From: Paenibacillus sabuli
Lineage (GTDB): Bacteria > Bacillota > Bacilli > Paenibacillales > Paenibacillaceae
Direction of reading: 5' to 3'
Length of the DNA: 64,000 nucleotides
Assembly (NCBI RefSeq): GCF_014705605.1
Contig: NZ_JACXIZ010000006.1
Location: 36,902-100,901 of the forward strand
Position 1 is the stretch's first letter. Each line of letters opens with the position of its first letter. Positions 41,432 through 51,170 of this stretch are shown here, in pieces. The notes beneath the pieces were generated by a model. That model saw only the letters and a list, made by a program, of their open reading frames with translations. It did not search any database and was not told the DNA's origin. A program made the position numbers and the translations under genes.

Positions 41432-42442
41432 ATGCGCGTAACTGGAAGCAACCCGCAGCTGCTCGACCCCGCGCTGCTCGAGCTGCGCTTCGCCATGGAA
41501 TGGGAGCGCGCTCATGACTGGAACGCCCCCGGCTTCAGCAATCCCTATCCGACGATATGGTACATGCTGGAGGGCGAGCGAACGCTGTGCTATCAGGCGC
41601 GCGCCTTGCGCCTGCGTCCTGGAGATCTGGTCGTGATTCCGCCGGATACACGCTTCACGACGCAGCAATCAGATGGCAAGAAGGAGCCGGTGCATTACTT
41701 GTCGATCTGCTTGTCCGCCCATCTGCACGGGCTCGACTGGACCGCCTTGTACGGGGTGCCTGCGCAGTGCCGGCTCGCCGACGCCCCCGGTGCCCCGGCG
41801 TTCGTGGTCCGCTGGCGTGCACTGGCACGCTTGTGGAGCGAAGCCGGCGCAATGGCTGCCAGGCCGCCCGAACCGGGTCAGGCGACCGCCTCGCCCACGC
41901 TGGACGAGCCGCGTCGGGCTCCTCTCGCAACCACACTGGACGAGCCATGGCACGGGCCGGACAACGACGGTCAGGTGAATGGCACGGGCCGCTCGGATGC
42001 GCTCGCCGCCGCTCCGGCCGCGCTGGCGCTGCGGCTCGGCGGCGAGAGCCGGCTCTGGCTGGCCGACGCCCTCGCGCTGCTCGAGCCGCACATGGCCAGC
42101 CCTCGGCCGGCCGTCGATATACGGGTCCTGCTGGCATGCGCCTACATCCGCCGGCATTACGCCCGCCCGCTGCCCGTGCCGGAGCTGGCCCGGCAGGTGC
42201 ATGTCACGCCCGGCCACCTGCGCACCTTGTTCCGGCAGACGCTCGGCTTGTCACCGCAGACTTATGTGCAGCAGACCCGCATGCAAAAAGCCAAGGAACT
42301 GCTGCTCGGCTCCGAGCATTCCCTGGCTGAGATTGCCGTTCGCGTCGGTTACCGCGAATACGGTCACTTCCTCAAGTTGTTTCGTCAAAGTGCCGGCTGC
42401 GCCCCTTCACACTATCGCAAGCACACGATGACCGAGCGCTAA
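41432..42442 (+). CDS. AraC-family regulator with cupin sensor
   Basis: 336 residues. Cupin-like N-terminus (LRLRPGDLVVIPPDTRFTT, about 51-70), an Ala/Pro-rich middle, and a C-terminal AraC domain (VPELARQVHVTPGHLRTLFR, LAEIAVRVGYREYGHFLKLF). AAGGAG sits 8 bases before the ATG at 41432. Divergent from the sulfatase pair and probably its sugar-responsive activator. Its stop codon lies in a family A repeat. Confidence 0.87.
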   Translation: MRVTGSNPQLLDPALLELRFAMEWERAHDWNAPGFSNPYPTIWYMLEGERTLCYQARALRLRPGDLVVIPPDTRFTTQQSDGKKEPVHYLSICLSAHLHGLDWTALYGVPAQCRLADAPGAPAFVVRWRALARLWSEAGAMAARPPEPGQATASPTLDEPRRAPLATTLDEPWHGPDNDGQVNGTGRSDALAAAPAALALRLGGESRLWLADALALLEPHMASPRPAVDIRVLLACAYIRRHYARPLPVPELARQVHVTPGHLRTLFRQTLGLSPQTYVQQTRMQKAKELLLGSEHSLAEIAVRVGYREYGHFLKLFRQSAGCAPSHYRKHTMTER

Positions 42443-42469
42443 GACGCGCTGACCCGTGGTGTCCGTAAC
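42436..42469 (+). repeat. Dispersed repeat family A, diverged copy 4, at a gene end
   Basis: GCGCTAAG at 42436 and GGTGTCCGTAAC at the right end match the ends of family A; the middle has diverged. The TAA is the AraC gene's stop, as in copy 3. Confidence 0.5.
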
Positions 42470-42570
42470 AGTTGCCACAAGCGCCTGTTGTCCCGCTCCA
42501 GCTGCCGCACGAGCTTGTCTGCCTGCTTGTCTACTCGTGCTTGTCTGCACACGCGCGCTTGCCCGCGGCA

Positions 42571-45024
42571 TCAGCCCGGCTCCAGCAAGCCGCCCTTGAG
42601 ACAGGCGGCCAGCGAGAGCGCCTTCTCCCCGTCGCCGAAGGCGATGCGTACGCGCTCCCCGGTGAGCCGCACGATCGTGCCGGCGCCGAAGACGCGGTGC
42701 CGGACGCGCGCGCCCTCGACAAGCTGCCCCGGCTCTCGGTAAGCATGCGGCGAGCGCGGCGAGCGTCCTTGCTCCTGTACCGAGCTCGCCGGCAGAGGCC
42801 GCGCCAGCCGCGTGGACCCGGACGCCGGGCGCTGCGGCACGGACGGGGCCGCAGCGCCGCTCTCCTCGTCACGCCTCGCTCCCGTGCCCGATCTCCCCTC
42901 CGTCTTGCCCCGCCCCCGCTTCCTCCGGCCAGACTTGGCCGTGCGCGCAGCGGGCTGTCGCCCGGATGATCCCTCATCGCCGCGCGGCTGCAGGATGTCC
43001 CGCACCGCGGCGACGAACGGCGATTCCGCAGCCCGCTCGCCGCCGCGCATGCGGTAGCTGAGCAGCTCGAGCCGCCGCTGGGCCCGCGTCATGCCGACGT
43101 AGAAGAGCCGCGCCGCCTCCTCCAGCGGCTCCGGTCCGCCGGGCTGCGGCTTGCGGTCTTCGGCCGACGGCAGGATGCCATCGGCCAGGTCGATCATATA
43201 GACTCGCTCGAACTCCAGCCCCTTGGCGCTGTGCAGGGTCGACAGCGTCACGCCCCGCCGCCTCCGGCCGTGTGCCGTAGCCGAGGACCGCGACACTTCC
43301 TCCAGGTGCCCCAGCCGCAGGGCGAAGTCGGTCATCGTCTCGAGCGGCCGGGCAATCTCCTCGAGGATCTCCAGGATGCCGAGCAACTGCTCCTTGCGGA
43401 AGCCAAGACGCTCGCTTATCCGCTCCAGCGTCTTGTCGTAGCCGAGCCGCTGGCGGATGACTGCGATGGCAGGCTCCGGCGGCATCCCTCGCATCTCTCG
43501 CAGCACGTCGCGGATCTGCGCGATTCGCTCCGCCTGATAGTCCTGCAGCCCGCCGCTCGCCAGCAGTCTGTCGAACACCGAGCCCTCCCCGTCCCGAGCC
43601 AGCACCGCCTCCACCTGTTGCTTGCTCAGATACGCGCCGAGCTTGGCATACAGCTTCTCCAGCAGCGCCGGGCGGCGATCGGTGAAGGTCATCCGCATGA
43701 AGTTCAGCACATCCTCCACGACCCAGTGCCTGAAGAAGCGGTGATCCGCATCGCGCATCGTGAGCGGAATCTTCGCCAGATCGAGCGCGTTGAGGAGCGC
43801 GATCGACGAAGCGTTGTTGCGATACAGCACCGCCGCCCGCTCCGGTCGCTCCATACGCTGCAGCTCGCGCACGACATAGGCGGTCTGATCGCTGTAATCG
43901 GCGAAGCGGCGCAGCACGATCGGCTCGCCGGGCGGATTCGCAGTATGCATGTTTTTCGGATAGCGATTGCGGTTGCGCCGGATGAAGACGTTGGCCGGGC
44001 TGACGATATCCGGGCTGGAGCGGTAGTTCTGCTCCATATACAGCACCTTCGCCTCCGGGTAGTGCCGCCGGAAGTCCAGCAGATATGCCGGATCGGCGCC
44101 GCGCCAGCTGTAGATCGACTGGTCGTCGTCGGCGACGACGCACAGATTGCGGTGCCGCGCCGCCAGCATGGCGATCAGCGTGTGCTGCACGAGCGACGTG
44201 TCCTGGCTCTCGTCGGCCAGGATATAATCGTACTTGCGCTGGTACGCTTCCAGCAGCTCCTCGTCCTCGGCCAGCAGCTCTTGGGCCAGCGTCAGCATGT
44301 CGTCATAGTCGAGCAGCCGCTGCGGCTGGCCGGAGCGCTTGAATGCCTCGTAAGCTTCCAGCAGGGGCGCCGCCTGCCGGACCTCGCACGGCACCTCCGG
44401 CCACTCGGCCTGAGGAAGCATGCGGTTTTTGACATAGCTGATGTAGGTCGTCAACGCTTCGTACTGCTCGTCCGTCAGCGTCTCGCGCCGAAGCTGCTGG
44501 TACAGCTGACGCAGAATCGTCTTCTTGTGCAGGCGTTCTGCGGATGCGTCGGCGGCCCCGCCTGCCCCCTCCATGCGTCCCTCGATGATCGTATACGGCG
44601 TGCCCCGATAGCGCAGCCGATTGCGCACGACCTCGTAGGCGAAGCTGTGGATCGTGGAGAAGTCGACCGGCGGCAGATCCGGGCAGAGCTCGCCGTAGCG
44701 TCGCTTCATATCGGCCGCTGCGGCGCGGCTGAACGTGACAGCCTTGATGCGCGCCGGCTCGATGCCGCGCTCGCGGATCAGCGCACCGATCCGCAGGATC
44801 ATCGTCGTCGTCTTGCCCGAGCCCGGCGAGGCCAGCACGAGCAGCGGGCCTTCCGCATGCGCGATGACCTGGCGCTGCACCGCGTTGAGCGCGAGCGCCC
44901 GGCCGGTTGTCGGGGTGCCTTCGCCCCTGGCGGCTCCGTCCGCCTCAGCCGTCGCGGCTGCCTCGTATGCGGCGTTCGATTTCGATTCGGCGGCCGATCC
45001 CGCTATTGGCTTGTCCGATTCCAT
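42571..45024 (-). CDS. UvrD/Rep-family ATP-dependent DNA helicase
   Basis: 817 residues, superfamily 1A helicase. Q-motif region LNAVQRQVIAH (about 47-57), Walker A ASPGSGKTT (65-73), motif II ILADESQD, motif III DDDQSIYSWRGA, motif IV-V segments YRSSPDI and LSTLHSAKGLEF, and motif VI LFYVGMTRAQRRLEL. A basic low-complexity linker (about 665-760) leads to a PcrA-type C-terminal Tudor-like module (VRHRVFGAGTIV). The ATG at 45024 is 8 bases from GGAGG. Role: DNA repair or removal of protein-DNA blocks. It stands alone. Confidence 0.92.
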   Translation of the reverse strand: MESDKPIAGSAAESKSNAAYEAAATAEADGAARGEGTPTTGRALALNAVQRQVIAHAEGPLLVLASPGSGKTTTMILRIGALIRERGIEPARIKAVTFSRAAAADMKRRYGELCPDLPPVDFSTIHSFAYEVVRNRLRYRGTPYTIIEGRMEGAGGAADASAERLHKKTILRQLYQQLRRETLTDEQYEALTTYISYVKNRMLPQAEWPEVPCEVRQAAPLLEAYEAFKRSGQPQRLLDYDDMLTLAQELLAEDEELLEAYQRKYDYILADESQDTSLVQHTLIAMLAARHRNLCVVADDDQSIYSWRGADPAYLLDFRRHYPEAKVLYMEQNYRSSPDIVSPANVFIRRNRNRYPKNMHTANPPGEPIVLRRFADYSDQTAYVVRELQRMERPERAAVLYRNNASSIALLNALDLAKIPLTMRDADHRFFRHWVVEDVLNFMRMTFTDRRPALLEKLYAKLGAYLSKQQVEAVLARDGEGSVFDRLLASGGLQDYQAERIAQIRDVLREMRGMPPEPAIAVIRQRLGYDKTLERISERLGFRKEQLLGILEILEEIARPLETMTDFALRLGHLEEVSRSSATAHGRRRRGVTLSTLHSAKGLEFERVYMIDLADGILPSAEDRKPQPGGPEPLEEAARLFYVGMTRAQRRLELLSYRMRGGERAAESPFVAAVRDILQPRGDEGSSGRQPAARTAKSGRRKRGRGKTEGRSGTGARRDEESGAAAPSVPQRPASGSTRLARPLPASSVQEQGRSPRSPHAYREPGQLVEGARVRHRVFGAGTIVRLTGERVRIAFGDGEKALSLAACLKGGLLEPG

Positions 45025-45097
45025 CACGACCGCCTCCCCGGTACTGGGTATTGCCGATTGGAGTTGCCCTCACAGCTCCTCACAGCGTCCCGAATTC

Positions 45098-45508
45098 TTA
45101 TGCTTCCATTAGATACGCTTGGATTTGCTCTGCAAATTGCCGGCAATCCTCCAGATGATGCGCAACGATTTTTTTAACGATCTCCATATTCACAGCCTGG
45201 TAGTCGTGAACTGCAATATTCCGGAAGCCGACCATTGCTTTCATCCGCTTGCTCTGTTCCTCATCCAGCGCGCGATGGGTCTGCAGCAGGTCGAATGCAT
45301 CCCGACTGCTTTGCGGGACCCCGAAATTTCTTTTCGCTACGGCATGCATCGCCAAATCGATGCACGCCTCGCAGACGCGTTGAATATTCAAAATGATCGA
45401 GTCCTGCTTCGTCATATTGTGGAGATTGCGATCATCTCCAGCATATTCTTCTTCAATTCTGGCGATACAACGGTCAATAATGGCCATCTTGTTGATCAGC
45501 ACATCCAT
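45098..45508 (-). CDS. hepT: HepT-like ribonuclease toxin
   Basis: 136 residues, all-helical HEPN protein with the catalytic RX4-6HXY motif as RNIAVHDY (Arg96, His101, Tyr103). AAGGAGGG lies 8 bases upstream of the ATG. The gene overlaps the 3' end of the nucleotidyltransferase gene. In the family MntA adds AMP to the motif Tyr of HepT and so silences it. Likely role: toxin-antitoxin or phage defence. Confidence 0.9.
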   Translation of the reverse strand: MDVLINKMAIIDRCIARIEEEYAGDDRNLHNMTKQDSIILNIQRVCEACIDLAMHAVAKRNFGVPQSSRDAFDLLQTHRALDEEQSKRMKAMVGFRNIAVHDYQAVNMEIVKKIVAHHLEDCRQFAEQIQAYLMEA

Positions 45509-45923
45509 TTGCAGCGCCCTCCTTTATAAATCCTCTACGCACCAGAATTTCGTGCCGTTCCTCGTTGAGCATGGCATAAGCCTTGAGCGCTTGCATGAAT
45601 AAATAGGACCGCCGTGTCGGATCTTCGTCCAGCAGTAATTCCCCGCTGCCGACGACTTGCGCCTGAAACACCGTGCTTGCCTGAAGGAATTCCACCAAAT
45701 CCACATCGCGCTTCAAACAATCGGCAACCTGGGCCGCCACTTCAAACACCCGATACGGCGTATGCGCGCCTTCCGAAATAAAAGCAAGGTCCACGTCGCT
45801 GTCCGCACGCATGCGCCCCTTAGCTGCAGAACCGAACAGGATGACGCAACATGCACCGAGCTCACGGGCGACAATGGCCGCCGCATTCCGTTTGTCTTGC
45901 TCCGTCAGTTGCCGTGCGAGCAC
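45474..45923 (-). CDS. mntA: MntA-like nucleotidyltransferase antitoxin
   Basis: About 149 residues with the minimal nucleotidyltransferase motif GSAAKGRMRADSDVDLAF (GSx10DxD) at about 32-49 and a further acidic strand RDVDLVEF. The start is uncertain: GTG at 45923 or 45932, both near AGAGG. Its 3' end overlaps hepT by 35 bases. It is the AMPylating antitoxin for the HepT toxin. Confidence 0.85.
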   Translation of the reverse strand: MLARQLTEQDKRNAAAIVARELGACCVILFGSAAKGRMRADSDVDLAFISEGAHTPYRVFEVAAQVADCLKRDVDLVEFLQASTVFQAQVVGSGELLLDEDPTRRSYLFMQALKAYAMLNEERHEILVRRGFIKEGAANGCADQQDGHY

Positions 45924-46288
45924 GACCCACACCGCCTCTCTCGTGCCGCTGCCCGGACAACGTAAGTCGGCCGGAGCAAGGGCAACCGTGTATTGTTTCC
46001 AGTATAACACGAGACAGACTTGACGAAACCTCACTTTGCTTCTCTTAGCGACGCCGCATGCGCCAGCGATCTAACCGTTGCGGCACATGCTTCGCAATGC
46101 ATGGCATACGTTGAACCCAGCCCAATCAGCACTGTTCGCTAACCTTGGACCCGTCCAGGTCTGCGCTTTTGCTAACGCATTCCCACGCACACGAATAGCC
46201 ATCCCATATACGGATGGCTTGGAGGCCCCTTGGCCGACAGGGGCATGTCTGCTGTACGCTTGCGAGCTCGACCATGATCCGCCCGGGG
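45924..46288. other. Non-coding stretch, nothing firm seen
   Basis: No gene found between the mntA start and the stop of the truncated gene. At 46048-46085 there are scattered family A-like words (CTTAGCGACGC, CCAGCGATCTAACCGTT) in rearranged order. Confidence 0.4.
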
Positions 46289-47190
46289 TCAGGCACGCGC
46301 CAGCTCGACCGTGATCCGCCGCGGGCGGCCGTCCAGCTGCAGGCGCAGGAACAGCAGCTCGCCGCCGATCATATGCGCCTCCGTGTCCTTCGGACAAGCG
46401 GACACCGCATAGCCGGTCAGCTCGTCCCAGTAGGCCAGGCCGTACGGTCCCGGCCGCGCGTGCCCGAGCTCGTACGTCAGCCGGATAAGCGAGTCGGTCT
46501 TCTCGTAGTCGTGGACGAAGACCGGAATGGGCGGCTCGCTGTAATCGTCGCTCGCGCCGGTCTTGCCGACGTAGCTGCGATACAGGCGCGGCGTGCATTC
46601 GCCCTTGACGAAGGCCAGCTGGCAGTCGCGGTCGTAGTAGAGGAACGCATCCGGCCACGGACCGGCTCCCGCGCCGCCCATCGTCATCGTGTACTCCGCT
46701 ACCTGCGGACGCACCTCGGTGTCCCGCGTCAGCATGTAGACCGGAGCGGTCGCCGCGTTGCGCGCATGATAGCGCTCGACCGCATCCGGCAGCGTCGTCA
46801 GCGTGATCGGATACGACGTGATATGGGCGAAGAACAGATCCAGCATGCCCGCGCACGCCTCCACGTGATCGGCCGGGAATACCGCGAAGCGCTCGGTGTG
46901 CTCCATCTCGTGCGCTTCTTGCTGCTGCAGGAAGAAGACCTGATCGTTGTGCGCCGTGTTGGCCAGATAGTCGCGGAACAGATTGCGCCAGTATTCGATA
47001 TCCGTCCCGCTGCAGAGGCCGGCGCGCAGCACATCGTTGGGGTCGGTCGAGTAGATGCACGGATTGCCGGTATGATAGGTCTGATTCAGATCCCGCGCCG
47101 TCCACTCGCACGCGACGCTCTGCCCCCTGTCCGGGTGCGGCGCCTTGTAGCGGGCGCTATCGACGTACCAGGAGCCCCAGGGGAGAAACA
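46289..47190 (-). pseudogene. 5'-truncated gene, unrecognised protein
   Basis: An open frame of about 300 codons reads as a well-formed protein (WGSWYVDSARYKAPHPDRGQ, DLNQTYHTGNPCIYSTDPND, DGRPRRITVELARA) up to the hairpin at 47192-47214, where a TGA closes it. There is no start codon before the GTG at 47032, which has no ribosome site. The first part of the gene seems lost by a deletion ending at the terminator of the upstream binding-protein gene. Family not recognised; the context (sugar transporter) suggests carbohydrate metabolism. Confidence 0.6.
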
Positions 47191-47191
47191 G

Positions 47192-47214
47192 CCGCGGCCG
47201 TCAGACGGCCGCGG
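47192..47214 (-). terminator. Hairpin after the solute-binding protein gene
   Basis: CCGCGGCCGT-CAG-ACGGCCGCGG, a perfect 10-bp stem 28 bases after the stop, followed on the minus strand by CTGTTTCT. Confidence 0.6.
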
Positions 47215-47242
47215 ACAGAATGCCTTGCAATCGATGCGGCGC

Positions 47243-48856
47243 TTACTTCTCCGCCAGGAAGGCGTCAACCTGCGCCTGAATTTCGGCGCGCACCTTCTCG
47301 ATGCCCGCCAATTCAAACTTGCGGTTGCGCTCGTCCAGCAGCTCGGACGGGTTAGCGATGCCGCCGGTGCTGATCGCCTTGTATTCCGTCGCGATCGCTG
47401 TCAGCTGCGTCACTTCGTTCTTCACGTTGGTGTCGTCGAAGACGAAGCCCAGCAGCGGCGAGCGGGTGGCGTCCTTGTTGTACTGAATCCAGTTCGTGTA
47501 CAGATCGTCCGGCTGGCCGGGCTTGAGATAGTTCAGCATCTGATTGCCCACGACCCAGAATAGCGCCGTCTTCCCATAGCCGGAGTCGGCAATCTGCTCA
47601 ATGCGGTTGTCGCCGACCTTTTTGTAATGCACGTCCTCGATGCCGTGGACCAGCAGGTTGACGACATAGGGGTCGGTATGCAAGTAGTTGAGCACCATCA
47701 TCGCGCGATCCGGGTCCTTCGACGTATGGGAGATCGAGAACATCGAGCCCGTCGCCAGATCGGTCGTGACGATCGGCTCGTCGATCACCTGCGAGACATA
47801 TTCGTACTCGTTGTTGGTCGAGTTGGACATTTCAATGTCCGTGCCCGGCTTCCACACCGTGCGCTGCAGCCACATTTTGCCCTGGCGCTGCACATCCGAC
47901 ACAGCCGTCTCGGACGTCGCCGCATCGCCGTTGGTGTAGCCCTTCTCGTAGAAGTCGCGGTACAGCTCGAATTCAGTCTCGTTGAGCTTCACGATCTCCG
48001 GATCAAGAGCGGACTTGATCTCTATGCTGTCCGTCTGCGTGTAATCGAAGAAAAATGCGGCGATCTTCGCCGGTGTCGGACCGATCGGGCGATAGTTGGA
48101 CCGCGACTCGTACATGATGCCGTCGCCGCCGCCGCCGGTCACGAAGTTCGGAATGATGTCCGGCTCGTTCTCCTTGATGACCTGCATCCACGGCATCAGG
48201 TCGTCGTTGACCTTGATTTCCTCGATCGGGATGTCGTACTTCTCCACGATGTCCTTGCGATACGTGAACGCCTTGCTCTGCGTGATCTCCTTGTTGGTCG
48301 GCACGGCGTACAGCTTGCCCTCGAAGCGCGGCGCTTCCAGATAGAGCGGGCTGATCGTCTCCTGGATGCCCTGGCCGTGCTCCGCCAGCAGGTCATCCAG
48401 CTCGAGGAAGGCGCCCTTGGTCACATTGGAGAAGAAGTCCAGCCACGAGGCAGTGAACACCAGGTCCATCTTCTCGCCGCTGTTCATCATCAGCTCGGTG
48501 CGCTGCTTGTACTCGCTGCCGGTGATCGGGACCAACTTGACTGTGGCGTTGATCTTTTCCTGAAAATATTCGCTGAGCTTCTCTTCCACCAGCGGCACGT
48601 CGCGCTCCGGCGTGCCGTAATAGATGATCGACACCTCGTACGGCTCCAGCTCCGCCGCATCCGCTCCGGTCGTATTCCCCTCGTCCCCGTTGTTGCCGCC
48701 TGCATTGTTGCCGCCGTTATTGCCCTCTGCGTTGTTGGCCGGGACGTTGCCCGTGTTGTTCGCAGGCGCATTGCCTCCTCCCGCGCAGGCCTGCAGCAGC
48801 AGCGCCAGCATGGCCATGACCAGCAAGAATGTCAACGTTCTCTTTCTGTGTTGCAT
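47243..48856 (-). CDS. Extracellular solute-binding lipoprotein of a CUT1 sugar ABC transporter
   Basis: 537 residues. Signal peptide ending in lipobox LLQAC (Cys23), then a long Asn/Gly/Ala linker (about 24-66; NNAEGNNGGNNAGGNNG), then a family 1 solute-binding domain (VFTASWLDFFSNVTKGAFLE, FSISHTSKDPDRAMMVLNYL). GAGGAGGG precedes the ATG at 48856. Third gene of the leftward transport cassette, after two permeases, and probably regulated by the two-component system at 51.7-55 kb. Confidence 0.9.
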   Translation of the reverse strand: MQHRKRTLTFLLVMAMLALLLQACAGGGNAPANNTGNVPANNAEGNNGGNNAGGNNGDEGNTTGADAAELEPYEVSIIYYGTPERDVPLVEEKLSEYFQEKINATVKLVPITGSEYKQRTELMMNSGEKMDLVFTASWLDFFSNVTKGAFLELDDLLAEHGQGIQETISPLYLEAPRFEGKLYAVPTNKEITQSKAFTYRKDIVEKYDIPIEEIKVNDDLMPWMQVIKENEPDIIPNFVTGGGGDGIMYESRSNYRPIGPTPAKIAAFFFDYTQTDSIEIKSALDPEIVKLNETEFELYRDFYEKGYTNGDAATSETAVSDVQRQGKMWLQRTVWKPGTDIEMSNSTNNEYEYVSQVIDEPIVTTDLATGSMFSISHTSKDPDRAMMVLNYLHTDPYVVNLLVHGIEDVHYKKVGDNRIEQIADSGYGKTALFWVVGNQMLNYLKPGQPDDLYTNWIQYNKDATRSPLLGFVFDDTNVKNEVTQLTAIATEYKAISTGGIANPSELLDERNRKFELAGIEKVRAEIQAQVDAFLAEK

Positions 48857-48962
48857 GTGAACCCTCCTCAATATCGATGGATGATGGAATGCTATAGTAC
48901 GGCCGGATCGGCCGGGACTACCGATGATTGCCGCAGACGAGCGGCCTGGCCTGCAACTCGCG

Positions 48963-49904
48963 CTACCCCTTGATGGCGCCGACCGTCAGGCCCTTGACGA
49001 AGTACTTCTGGAAGAACGGGTACACGATCAGGATCGGCCCCATGCCGACGACCGCCATCGCCATCTGCAGCGATTCATTGGGCAGATCGCGCAGCAGCTC
49101 CGGATTCTGTGCCGCCAGCTCGACGTTGCTGCGCAGATATTGCACGTCGTTCAGGACGCGCATCATTAAGTATTGCAGCGGGTACTTGTGCTCGCTGGTG
49201 ATGAACAAGAGCGCGTTGAACCAGTCGTTCCAATAGTTAATGGTGCTAAAGAGCGCCATCGTCGCCATCACCGGCAGCGACAGCGGCAGCACGATGCGGA
49301 AGAAGATGCGCAGCTCGCCCGCTCCGTCGATCCGCGCCGACTCGATCAGCGCGGGGTGAATCGTCGTCTGGAAGAAGGTGCGCATGATGATGACGTTGAA
49401 CGGCACGATCAGCAGCGGCAGGATCAGCGCCATGTACTGGTCCTTCAGGCCGAGCAGCTGCGTGTAGACGAGATAACGGCTGACGACGCCGCCGTTGAAC
49501 AGCATCGTGAAGAACAGGAAAAACGTGAAGGCGTGCCGATACGGATAATCTCCTCGCGAGATCGGGTAGGCGAACAGCGCCATCAGGACGACGCTGAGCG
49601 CCGTGCCGGCGATCGTCACGCCGATGCTGACGGCATACCCCCCGGCGACCGTGCCGTAATCCTTGAAGATCGACGTGTAGGCGATCAGCGAGAATTGCTC
49701 GGGCCAGAAGCTGTAGCCGTTTTTCAAAATTGCGTCGCCGTGCGTGAACGACACCAGGATGACGAGCACTACCGGCATCAGGCAGGCGAGCGACACGATG
49801 AGAAAGGCTGCGTTGAGAAGCGCGCCGGAGAGCGGCGACAGCGTATTTTCTCTACGGCTCGCGCGGGTCCTCGGCCTCGCGCGGTTGTTCAAGCTTGTGC
49901 TCAT
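48963..49904 (-). CDS. CUT1 sugar ABC transporter permease, YtcP/LplC type
   Basis: 313 residues, six helices, EAA motif in LIESARIDGAGELRIFFRIV (about 196-215) and C-terminus QKYFVKGLTVGAIKG. A basic N-terminal tail (RARPRTRASRRE) precedes the first helix. Partner of the LplB-type permease 52 bases upstream. Confidence 0.92.
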   Translation of the reverse strand: MSTSLNNRARPRTRASRRENTLSPLSGALLNAAFLIVSLACLMPVVLVILVSFTHGDAILKNGYSFWPEQFSLIAYTSIFKDYGTVAGGYAVSIGVTIAGTALSVVLMALFAYPISRGDYPYRHAFTFFLFFTMLFNGGVVSRYLVYTQLLGLKDQYMALILPLLIVPFNVIIMRTFFQTTIHPALIESARIDGAGELRIFFRIVLPLSLPVMATMALFSTINYWNDWFNALLFITSEHKYPLQYLMMRVLNDVQYLRSNVELAAQNPELLRDLPNESLQMAMAVVGMGPILIVYPFFQKYFVKGLTVGAIKG

Positions 49905-49956
49905 GTTAACGGACTCCCTTCTGGGCGGGCTGCGAAGGCGTGTATGCTTACAGGCC

Positions 49957-50874
49957 CTAGAACAGCGCCTGCTCCGGATTGATTCTGCGCACCGTCCAGT
50001 TGGTCAGGATGACCATGATGAAGCCGACCACCGATTGGACGAGCGCCGCCGCCGAGGACATGCCGATATCGTTCATCTTCATCAGTGAACGGTAGACGTA
50101 CGTGTCGACGACGTCGGTCACCGGATAAAGCGCCCCCGAATCCTGCGGCACCTGGTAGAAGAGCCCGAAGTCGGCGTTGAAAATGCTGCCCATCGAAAGG
50201 ATCGTCATGATGATGATGATCGCCTGGATGGACGGCAGTGTGATGTGGATCGTCTGCTTCCACTTGGACGCCCCGTCGATGACCGCCGCCTCGTAGTATT
50301 CGGGGTCGATGCCCGCGATCGCCGCAATATAGATGACCGCCCCGATGCCGACGCCCTTCCAGGCGTTGACGAGCACGAGGATGTACGGCCAGTAGCCCTT
50401 CTCCGTGTACCAGTAGATCGCGTCCTCGCCCAGCCAGCGCAGCACCGTCGCGTTGACGAAGCCGTGCTCGGGGTGCAGGAAGGCGTACACCAGGTAGCTC
50501 ACGACGACCATCGACAGGAAGTGGGGCAGGATGATCAGGCTCTGATAGCCCCTCGCCAGCCAGCGCTTGCGCAGCTCGTTGACTCCGACTGCGAATGCAA
50601 CCGAGGCCACGAGATTGACGACCATGAAGACGAGGCTGTACAGGATCGTGTTGCGGGTGATCCGCACGAGCGACCCCGACGAGAACAAGAAGTCGAAGTT
50701 GTCCAGTCCGACCCATGGACTTCGCCAGATGCCGTCGATGTAATTAATGTTTTTGAATGCGATGAACACGCCGAACATCGGCAGGTAGCTGTGCAGGATG
50801 ATGACGATCGTCGTCGGCAACAGCATCAGGGTCAGGTAGCGGTATTTCCACAACCGATGCATCGCTTGGCTCAT
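49957..50874 (-). CDS. CUT1 sugar ABC transporter permease, LplB type
   Basis: 305 residues from ATG 50874 with GAGGAAG 8 bases upstream; a longer in-frame version has no ribosome site. Six helices and EAA loop YYEAAVIDGASKWKQTIHIT (about 198-217). First gene of the cassette LplB-LplC-binder; as usual no ATPase is present. Confidence 0.92.
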   Translation of the reverse strand: MSQAMHRLWKYRYLTLMLLPTTIVIILHSYLPMFGVFIAFKNINYIDGIWRSPWVGLDNFDFLFSSGSLVRITRNTILYSLVFMVVNLVASVAFAVGVNELRKRWLARGYQSLIILPHFLSMVVVSYLVYAFLHPEHGFVNATVLRWLGEDAIYWYTEKGYWPYILVLVNAWKGVGIGAVIYIAAIAGIDPEYYEAAVIDGASKWKQTIHITLPSIQAIIIIMTILSMGSIFNADFGLFYQVPQDSGALYPVTDVVDTYVYRSLMKMNDIGMSSAAALVQSVVGFIMVILTNWTVRRINPEQALF

Positions 50875-51170
50875 GAAGCTCACTTCCTCTCTCTGCTGCT
50901 TCCAGTATAGAGCGGATGCGCTTCCAATTCGATGATCTATTGCGGGAAGAGGGTGATGTAAAATGGGGCAGGGGCGCGCCGGCCCTTCCGGTCCGCAGCA
51001 CGGATCGGCCATGCGATGCAGCGGCGCAATGCAATGGTCGCCTGCGGCCTTGGTTGTGGTCCATCCGGCACCCGCTGCGATGCTTGCAGTGATCGGGCAG
51101 CGTTGGCACTGCGGTTTGGTCCGCGATCCGGCGGGCAGACAGCCTGCGACCCGCATGCCAGGCCATTCGC

